Assembly: GCF_002994045.1 (NCBI RefSeq)
Contig: NZ_MQUC01000003.1
Location: 658,501 to 722,500, forward strand
Direction: 5' to 3'
DNA length: 64,000 bases
DNA from: Nonlabens agnitus
Lineage (GTDB): Bacteria; Bacteroidota; Bacteroidia; Flavobacteriales; Flavobacteriaceae
Part shown: in pieces, positions 57,398-64,000 of the stretch
How positions within the stretch are numbered: the first letter of the stretch is position 1
How the letters are laid out: each line of letters opens with the position of its first letter
Made by a program: the position numbers and the translations under genes
The notes under the pieces: generated by a model
Told to the model about the DNA's origin: nothing
Database searches by the model: none
The model's input: the letters and a program-made list of their open reading frames with translations, nothing else

Positions 57398-60300
57398 ATG
57401 AAAAGCATAGTATTTCTAGCCTCTTTTTTTATCTCCATTTTTGCCACAGCCCAAAATGATGCGGGCTGGTTGCGTCACAGTGCGATATCTCCAGATGGGT
57501 CGCAAATTGTTTTTACCTACAAGGGCGATTTATATAAAGTGGCTTCTACTGGCGGTAACCCTCAACAACTTACCTTTCACCAAGCCCATGATTATATGGC
57601 GGTATGGAGCGCAGATGGTCAGCGTATCGCCTTTGCATCTAATCGATACGGCAATTTTGATGTGTATGTGATGGATGCCAATGGCGGTAGTGCGACGCGT
57701 TTGACCTTCCATTCCAGTGATGAGGAACCCTATACTTTTAGTGCCGATGGATCGCAGATTTACTTTGGCGGTTTGCGTCAGGACACGGCCCAACACAGAC
57801 AGTTTCCAACCGGTTCACAGCCAGAAGTTTATTCTGTGCCAGTTGCTGGAGGTCGTGTAGATCAATTATTTACCATACCAGCCGAAGAATTGGCCGTGAA
57901 CAGCGATGGATCTACCATACTTTATCAAGATAAAAAAGGTGGTGAGAATGACTGGCGCAAGCACCATACTTCCAGTATCGCTAGAGATTTATGGGCTTAT
58001 GATGTCGCATCAAAAAGCCATAAAATGTTGACCACTTTCAATGGTGAGGATCGACAACCCGTTTATGGTGCTAATGATCAGACGGTTTATTACTTAAGTG
58101 AGCAAAGCGGCAGTTTCAACGTTTTCAAAATGAATTTGAACGAGCCAACGAAGTCCACCCAGTTGACCAATTTTGAAACGCATCCCGTACGATTTTTGAG
58201 CTATGGAAATGGAGTTCTCAGCTTTGGCTACGATGGTAAGCTGTACACTATGAAAGAAGGTGAGCAGCCTAAGAAATTGGTAGTCAACATCACTACTCAA
58301 GCTATTGATAACAGCGATAAATTCATATCAGTTAATGGTGGTGTTCAGGAAATGGCCGTCTCGCCTAATGGCAAGGAAATCGCCTTTATCGCACGAGGTG
58401 AGGTTTTTGTAACCTCAGTCGAAGAATCCTTTACCAAGAGATTGACCAACACGCCAGAAGCAGAGCAATTCGTGACATGGGGACCAGAAGGAAAGTCTGT
58501 AGTTTACAGCAGTGAGCGCGATGGTAAATGGAGCATTTTCAAAACAGAAATTGAGCGTAAAGAAGAACCTTTCTTTTTTGCAGCAACCTTGTTGAAGGAA
58601 ACTCCAGTAATTGAAAATGATAAGGATAACTATCTAGCAAGATATTCTCCAGATGGTAAGAAACTCGCTTTTATAGAAGACCGCAAAACCCTTAAAGTGA
58701 AGGACATCAAGACTGGTGAAGAGGTGGTTCTTTTAACTCCAGAAGAACTTTTTCACATGAGAGATGGTGATAAGTACTTTAGATGGAGTCCTGACAGTAA
58801 ATGGTTGCTCGTAGATTGGAGTCTTTCCCTAAGTAATAGTGATGTGTTGCTTATGGCGGCAGATGGATCCAAAAGAGTGAACCTTAATGAAAGCGGCTAC
58901 TATGATAGCAATCCAGTTTGGGTTAACGATGGCAAACAGATGTTGTGGTTTTCCAATAGAGACGGTTTAAAATCTTACGCCACGAGTGGTTCTACCCAAA
59001 GTGATGTTTACAGCATGTTTTTTACTCAAGACGCATGGGACGAATTCAATTTAAGTAAGGAAGAATACGACTTGATGAAGGAAATCAAAAAGATGTCTGA
59101 AAAGAAATCAGATGAGGATAAGGACGATAAAAACAAAGACAAAAAGAACAAGGACAAAAAAGAGAAAGAGCCTGTCAAAGACTTGACTTTTGATTGGGAT
59201 GAAATGAAAGATCGAGTGAAGAAGTTCACCATTCATTCTTCAAACTTGAGTGATGCCGTTCTTTCCAAAGACAACAGCAAGCTGTATTATCTCACAAGGT
59301 TTGAGGATAAACTGGACTTGTGGGAAACCGACTTGCGCACGCAGGAAACTAAAATGAAAATGAAATTAGGTGCGTCATCTGGTAATCTGGAATGGGATGC
59401 AGATAGAGAAAACCTATTTCTACTGAGTAGTAGCAAGATTTCTAAAATCGATCCAGAAAAGGAAAAGAAAGAAGGCGTCGATATTTCTGGAGAGATGGAA
59501 TATGATGCAGTTGCAGAGCGTCAGGCCATGTTTGATCACGTGTGGTTGCGCACTGATAAGATTTTTTACCATTCCAATTTTCACGGGATCGATTGGAATC
59601 TCATGAAAACAGAATATGAAAAGCATCTTCCATACATAGGCAATAGCACAGAGTTTGCTGAGATGCTCTCTGAAATGCTTGGGGAATTGAATGTGTCTCA
59701 TGCTGGGGCCAGAGGTTCTAGTTACTCCATCGATAATGAAGATGAAACGGCATCGTTAGGTATTTTCATGGATTATGACCATCAAGATGATGGCATCTTG
59801 ATTACCGAGGTGTTGACAGGTGGACCACTGGATAAAGCAAAGTTTGATATCCAACCTGGAATGATCATCCAAAAAATCGATGGTCAGGACATACAGTCTA
59901 ACACAGATATTGCTAAATATTTGAACCGCAAGACCGGTAAATTCACACTTTTGGAAATCAAGGATCCCAACAAGAAGGATAATCTGGTCATCACGGTAAA
60001 ACCCATTTCTCTAGGTGAGGAACGCAGCCTACTGTACAAGCGATGGGTAAAAACCAATGAAAAAGAAGTAGAAAAGAAAAGCAACGGCAAACTGGGATAC
60101 GTTCACATTCCAGGAATGAGCGACGGTCCCTATCGGGATGTGTACGATAAGATGATGGGTAAATATCACGATCGCGCTGGTGTGATCGTCGATACTAGAT
60201 TTAATGGTGGTGGTGACCTCGTGGCAGACCTTGCTGCATTCTTCACGGGTCAGCCCTTTATAATATATGCGACAGAGCAAAAGGTAGTAGGCGGCGAGCC

Positions 60301-60637
60301 TACATCGCGATGGACCAAGCCTACGTTAGCAATGATCAATGAGGCTCAGTACAGTGATGGACACTGTTTTGCCGCAGGTTATAGCGATTTGAAAATAGGA
60401 ACCACGGTAGGTATGCCTATACCAGGTACTTGTAGTTTTGCCGGTTGGGAGCGTTTGCCAGATGGTTCTCGTTGGGGCGTCGTTCCAGTGAGTGCAAAAG
60501 ACATCAATGGTGACTGGATGGAAAACAATCAAACCAATCCTATGATACAGGTCAAAAACATGCCTTCTACCATCATAAACGGGACAGATGAGCAATTGGA
60601 TCGTGCCATTCAAGAACTTCTTAAGGAAGTAGAATAG
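57398..60637 (+). CDS. tricorn-like S41 family protease
   Basis: 1079 residues from the ATG at 57398; earlier in-frame starts at 57365 or 57380 would spoil the signal peptide MKSIVFLASFFISIFATAQ. Two beta-propeller regions (about 20-600: SPDGSQIVFTYKGDLYKV, WSADGQRIAFASNRYGNFDVYVMDANGG) are followed by a very charged KD-rich linker (about 565-600), the C1 domain, PDZ (about 780-865: GILITEVLTGGPLDKAKFDIQPGMIIQKIDG) and the S41 catalytic core (DTRFNGGGDLV, NEAQYSDGHCF with Ser 986). It resembles archaeal tricorn but is exported, so it degrades peptides in the periplasm or outside. Confidence 0.93.
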   Translation: MKSIVFLASFFISIFATAQNDAGWLRHSAISPDGSQIVFTYKGDLYKVASTGGNPQQLTFHQAHDYMAVWSADGQRIAFASNRYGNFDVYVMDANGGSATRLTFHSSDEEPYTFSADGSQIYFGGLRQDTAQHRQFPTGSQPEVYSVPVAGGRVDQLFTIPAEELAVNSDGSTILYQDKKGGENDWRKHHTSSIARDLWAYDVASKSHKMLTTFNGEDRQPVYGANDQTVYYLSEQSGSFNVFKMNLNEPTKSTQLTNFETHPVRFLSYGNGVLSFGYDGKLYTMKEGEQPKKLVVNITTQAIDNSDKFISVNGGVQEMAVSPNGKEIAFIARGEVFVTSVEESFTKRLTNTPEAEQFVTWGPEGKSVVYSSERDGKWSIFKTEIERKEEPFFFAATLLKETPVIENDKDNYLARYSPDGKKLAFIEDRKTLKVKDIKTGEEVVLLTPEELFHMRDGDKYFRWSPDSKWLLVDWSLSLSNSDVLLMAADGSKRVNLNESGYYDSNPVWVNDGKQMLWFSNRDGLKSYATSGSTQSDVYSMFFTQDAWDEFNLSKEEYDLMKEIKKMSEKKSDEDKDDKNKDKKNKDKKEKEPVKDLTFDWDEMKDRVKKFTIHSSNLSDAVLSKDNSKLYYLTRFEDKLDLWETDLRTQETKMKMKLGASSGNLEWDADRENLFLLSSSKISKIDPEKEKKEGVDISGEMEYDAVAERQAMFDHVWLRTDKIFYHSNFHGIDWNLMKTEYEKHLPYIGNSTEFAEMLSEMLGELNVSHAGARGSSYSIDNEDETASLGIFMDYDHQDDGILITEVLTGGPLDKAKFDIQPGMIIQKIDGQDIQSNTDIAKYLNRKTGKFTLLEIKDPNKKDNLVITVKPISLGEERSLLYKRWVKTNEKEVEKKSNGKLGYVHIPGMSDGPYRDVYDKMMGKYHDRAGVIVDTRFNGGGDLVADLAAFFTGQPFIIYATEQKVVGGEPTSRWTKPTLAMINEAQYSDGHCFAAGYSDLKIGTTVGMPIPGTCSFAGWERLPDGSRWGVVPVSAKDINGDWMENNQTNPMIQVKNMPSTIINGTDEQLDRAIQELLKEVE

Positions 60638-60650
60638 AGTAGGTAGAGTT

Positions 60651-60666
60651 CGCTTTCGCGAAAGCG
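60651..60666. repeat. CGCTTTCGCGAAAGCG palindrome
   Basis: Perfect copy 13 bases after the protease stop codon, extended GAGTT...AAATT. Confidence 0.95.
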
Positions 60667-60876
60667 AAATTTACAAAGCTCAAACTATTAAATTAACATT
60701 GGTTAATTAAATTCAGTTTTATACAAGATTTTGAATACCTAATTGGTCTTAGGTTTTACATTTTATCGACGAAATACATAAAAAATACGTATTTTAACCT
60801 TTAATCGATGTTTTTGATTCGTTAGCCCTATTTTTGAGACGTTATATAGTTCATCTTAATAGGCAACTCGACTTTC

Positions 60877-63723
60877 TTGAAACATTCAATATTCTTAGCG
60901 ACCACTTTGATCGTATTCTTTGGCTTGATTCTCAAGCCTGAGTACAGCGCGTGGAATAATGCTACGAAATATAGTGAGGTAGCCAAACCTACAACTACAG
61001 CAAACATCACGTGCCCTTCAGACATTGTAGTAACTGCTGATGCTGGAGAATGTGGAGCTATCGTAAATTTTCCAGATGCTACGGTCACAGGAGTTACTAG
61101 CGCTGATCAAATTATCTTGAGATTTGAAGGCGATCCTCTAGCTCTGCCTGTTTACGAAGAAGAAGGAATGCGACTGCAAGGATTTGATCGCGACCATATC
61201 GATGCTCCATGGCCTATTCCATGTGATAATAGACAAGGTGCATTGATTCATCCTTATACAGGAAATACGTGGACGTACAATGGTGGCCAACCATTCACAC
61301 CTAATCGTGTGTATGTATGTTCTACAAACATGGTTTTTAAGACCGGCGATTGTGGTACAGAATTCGTCCCAACTCAAACGGGTGATGTAGACTTTCCTGA
61401 TACTCCAGAATGGCAAAACATCACATCAATGACTTGGGAAGAAACTGGAGGCACCATTGACACGAGTATTGATAATTTCAGGTTCACACCTACATCTGTC
61501 AAACAAACCGCAGGTCTGGAATCGGGTTGTTTCTTTCCTGTGGGCACTACGCCAGTTACTTTCACGGCTATAGATGAGAATGGTGTGGAAACGAGCTGTA
61601 GTTTTAATGTAACGGTTTTGGACCAGGAAGCTCCACAATTTACGGTACGTAATATTTCGTTGTCGTTAGAAAACACATCTTCAGTCAACATTGCTCCTGA
61701 TGACATTTTAGTTGATCCAGCATTTGACAACTGCGGTATCAAGGATATTTCCTTGAGTAAAGGCACCTTCTTTTGTACTGATACCGGCGATAACTCAGTC
61801 GAAATCACAGTCACTGATATTAACGGTAATGTTACTAGAGGTGCAGCAATTGTTACTATAACAGGCAACGGTAGTTCTGGAGCTATTGATGATATTCCAG
61901 ATGGAGACTATTGCGACAGCTTTACATTTCCAGCAATTACAGGAGTTGCTTTGTCTGGCAATGAAGCTTTTTATTCACAAGTGGACGGCAACGGAATTAA
62001 ATACAGCGCTGGTGACATCATCAATTTTGATGCAGCAGTAACCTATCCGGTGACGTATTATATCTATGACGATGCGCCCAGTAACAATGGCTGTAAAAAT
62101 CAGGTTTCGTTTGACGTAAACATATTGCCTACACCAATGTTGGATCCTGTGGCAGATGTACTTGTTTGTGAGACCTACGTTTTTCCAGAAATCAAAGGTG
62201 AAAAACTATCTGGAAATGAAGCCTACTATACTGAATCTGGTGGTAATGGTACTAAGTATAATTCTGGAGAAACTATTCATATCGACAAGGCCTTAACCTA
62301 TCCACTTACTTTTTACGTGTACGATGTGAGTTCGGCGAACTGTTTTAGTGAACGCAACTTTGATTTGGATCTTACCGTCTGTGATGTCAAAGTAGAAGTA
62401 GAAGCTTCCACAACAGTTATTTGTGATAATGACATGGATGTTGTCACCATAACTGCCATACCGCTGGCACCCGTAAGCGATAGTAATTATGTCTATGAAT
62501 GGAGACAAGATGGAAATCCCAATGTTATTGCCACAACTCCGCAGATTGAGGTGTTGCCATCCACAAGCACCACCTATCGAGTTACCGCTACAGATCCATC
62601 GAGCAGGGCAGCAATTACAAGCGATACGGCTTCCATAACCATTGTTGTGAATGAAGCGCCCATCGCACCATCTAATATTGATGTAGCACAATGCGATGAT
62701 CCTGAGAATGGAATAGGCATAGAATTTATAGACCTGAATGATTATGATGATCAGGTGACCATGGGAATTGAAAATCTCGATATTACCTATCATTTAAATC
62801 AAAATGATGCTGATAATTCGCTGAATTCAATCTCCAATACACTAGAAATTACTACGGGCGAAAACGTGATCTATGCACGATTAACCAATCCCAATACTGG
62901 TTGCTACAGCACAACGATCTTGACATTTGAACTCTTTGAAGCACCAGAACTGATCATCGATCCTACTTCTGTTTCTCTATGCGAGGCAACTACTGGCGAG
63001 TTTTTATCTACGGTAATAAGAACCAATCTTTCCATTGAAGATTATGATTTTATCTGGACCGTAGAAACAGAATCAGGAACAGAGCTGCTTGCAGATGCAA
63101 CGGCGCAGTTGCAGGTCAATGAAGCAGGTATCTATACTGTGGAAGCCATCAACAAAATGACAGGTTGCACTGCCAAAGCTACTGCCACGGTAGACACTGT
63201 ACTGAATCCTATTCAAGCTACCGCGAGTGCAGAGTTGACTGCGGTGTTAAACAATCACGTCATCAATGTTGAGGTAGAAGCCGCCATGGATCAAGAAACT
63301 ACTTATCAGGTCATGCTGGGCGATGGTTCATGGTATGATATGAATGAATTTAATGGCAGCTACACCTATACATTCCGTGGTGTGGAAACCGGCAATGGTA
63401 TTCAAACCATCCAGTTGCGAGATTCCAATGGATGTTGGACACAGACCCTAGAAGTGATTACTTTGGGAATCCCGCAATTTGTCACGCCTAATAATGACGG
63501 CTACAACGACACCTGGAACATCAAAGGTTTAGAGGTTTTGGATCAAGATTCAAAACTTTATGTTTTTGACCGGTATGGCAAATTGCTGGCAGATCTTACC
63601 CTAGATCAACAAGGTTGGAATGGCGTTTTTAATGGAGAGCCATTGCCTTCTACAGACTATTGGTACCGTCTGGAATTGGAAGATGGTCGTACCGTTTCGG
63701 GACACTTTTCTTTAAAGCGATAG
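60877..63723 (+). CDS. HYR-domain surface protein with T9SS type-B sorting domain
   Basis: 948 residues from a TTG at 60877 (MKHSIFLATTLIVFFGLILKPEYSA as signal). It starts like a HYR domain (CPSDIVVTADAGECGAIVNFPDATVTG), but about 125 residues come between that and the HYR second half (FPVGTTPVTFTAIDENGVETSCSFNVTV). Further Ig-like modules follow, two of them near-duplicates (GVALSGNEAFYSQVDGNGIKYSAGD and GEKLSGNEAYYTESGGNGTKYNSGE). The last 90 residues (FVTPNNDGYNDTWNIKGL ... LPSTDYWYRLELEDG) are the CHU_C type-B signal of type IX secretion. Likely a surface adhesin or matrix protein. Confidence 0.92.
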   Translation: MKHSIFLATTLIVFFGLILKPEYSAWNNATKYSEVAKPTTTANITCPSDIVVTADAGECGAIVNFPDATVTGVTSADQIILRFEGDPLALPVYEEEGMRLQGFDRDHIDAPWPIPCDNRQGALIHPYTGNTWTYNGGQPFTPNRVYVCSTNMVFKTGDCGTEFVPTQTGDVDFPDTPEWQNITSMTWEETGGTIDTSIDNFRFTPTSVKQTAGLESGCFFPVGTTPVTFTAIDENGVETSCSFNVTVLDQEAPQFTVRNISLSLENTSSVNIAPDDILVDPAFDNCGIKDISLSKGTFFCTDTGDNSVEITVTDINGNVTRGAAIVTITGNGSSGAIDDIPDGDYCDSFTFPAITGVALSGNEAFYSQVDGNGIKYSAGDIINFDAAVTYPVTYYIYDDAPSNNGCKNQVSFDVNILPTPMLDPVADVLVCETYVFPEIKGEKLSGNEAYYTESGGNGTKYNSGETIHIDKALTYPLTFYVYDVSSANCFSERNFDLDLTVCDVKVEVEASTTVICDNDMDVVTITAIPLAPVSDSNYVYEWRQDGNPNVIATTPQIEVLPSTSTTYRVTATDPSSRAAITSDTASITIVVNEAPIAPSNIDVAQCDDPENGIGIEFIDLNDYDDQVTMGIENLDITYHLNQNDADNSLNSISNTLEITTGENVIYARLTNPNTGCYSTTILTFELFEAPELIIDPTSVSLCEATTGEFLSTVIRTNLSIEDYDFIWTVETESGTELLADATAQLQVNEAGIYTVEAINKMTGCTAKATATVDTVLNPIQATASAELTAVLNNHVINVEVEAAMDQETTYQVMLGDGSWYDMNEFNGSYTYTFRGVETGNGIQTIQLRDSNGCWTQTLEVITLGIPQFVTPNNDGYNDTWNIKGLEVLDQDSKLYVFDRYGKLLADLTLDQQGWNGVFNGEPLPSTDYWYRLELEDGRTVSGHFSLKR

Positions 63724-63878
63724 CACATCTTCTTTAAGGTATGTTCTAATTCTTCTATCCTCATTTTCAAAACTGTAGGATCATATTTATTGATCGTTGG
63801 TGTTGCTTTTAGAATAAGTTAACAGCGTTTGAGGTTACAAAAAATATTAGATCTAGGATATTTGTTTAAAATGCATGT

Positions 63879-64000
63879 ATGAAAAATGTCAAGCTAACCT
63901 TTGCCCTGGTCGTGATAGGCATGGTGCTGGTCGCGGTTTTTGCCTATCTCATGGTTTCCCACCAAAAACCTATGGCTGCATCTACCAACTATGAGATCGT
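63879..64000 (+). CDS. start of an unidentified membrane-anchored protein
   Basis: The first 40 codons (MKNVKLTFALVVIGMVLVAVFAYLMVSHQKP then AASTNYEIV) run off the right edge. One N-terminal membrane helix is followed by an extracytoplasmic part. Too short to assign. Confidence 0.5.
   Translation, partial: MKNVKLTFALVVIGMVLVAVFAYLMVSHQKPMAASTNYEI

Noticed and set aside
61374..61868. 164-codon frame antisense to the HYR protein gene
   Set aside because: The sense strand has clear domains and a sorting signal; the antisense frame shows none.
62293..62793. 166-codon frame antisense to the HYR protein gene
   Set aside because: Isoleucine/glycine/cysteine-biased shadow of the repeat-rich sense strand.

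Overview
The window reads as the chromosome of a marine flavobacterium (Bacteroidota, Flavobacteriaceae). Pointers are Bacteroidota-type promoters (TTTG, 19-nt spacer, TAnnTTTG; the clearest drives the SRP RNA gene), many lipoproteins with LxxC boxes, a type IX secretion type-B sorting domain, an alginate-degradation cassette, and frequent TTG/GTG starts in tightly packed operons. A very abundant perfect palindrome (CGCTTTCGCGAAAGCG, 19 copies counting near matches) is reminiscent of Nonlabens/Dokdonia-like genomes. That genus-level guess is from memory and not proven here.

Layout. 1-6.9 kb: end of an M3 peptidase gene, small membrane protein, purE, two msrB genes, a lipoprotein gene broken by an in-frame stop, a DEAD-box helicase, mpg and htpG. 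6.9-18.6 kb: a curli (type VIII secretion / functional amyloid) island. It has four large curlin-repeat proteins in three transcription units, each unit behind a near-identical 5' leader of about 215 nt, followed by an operon for a minor curlin, CsgE (with a CsgC/CsgH-like extra domain), CsgF, CsgG (with an extra beta-barrel) and a beta-propeller lipoprotein. 18.9-28.3 kb: beta-helix lipoprotein, thioesterase, glutamine cyclotransferase, SRP RNA, SDR, a 7TM LuxR-type regulator, sterol-desaturase family protein, alpha-amylase lipoprotein, stress-type flavin protein and DUF3140 protein. 28.4-34.8 kb: an alginate operon on the minus strand (PL6 and PL17 lyases, KdgF, GntR regulator, SDR reductase) with a palindromic operator at its start. 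34.9-39.5 kb: SelO, a STAS-like protein, a BrkB-family protein and NhaD. 39.6-49.9 kb: nitrogen assimilation (gltB-gltD; porin-glnK-amtB) with a TrkA-C membrane protein between. 50.0-54.6 kb: DUF2891 lipoprotein, a divergent NRAMP-like transporter and pxpABC (5-oxoprolinase). 54.7-64 kb: hybrid histidine kinase, a 33-residue basic peptide gene, a tricorn-like S41 protease, a T9SS-secreted HYR protein and the start of an unidentified gene.

How it fits together. The curli genes make and export a surface amyloid: CsgG is the pore, CsgE/F are accessory factors, and the curlins are fibre subunits. The alginate cassette would cut polymer to monomers (PL6, then PL17), linearise the unsaturated sugar (KdgF) and reduce it (SDR) under GntR control. 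Transport and kinase steps are not in this window. The glnK-amtB-porin and gltBD groups take up ammonium and build glutamate. The pxp operon salvages 5-oxoproline. The most notable unexplained signals are the palindrome family, which sits inside nine protein-coding genes and is open in all frames, and the triplicated structured leaders of the curlin genes.
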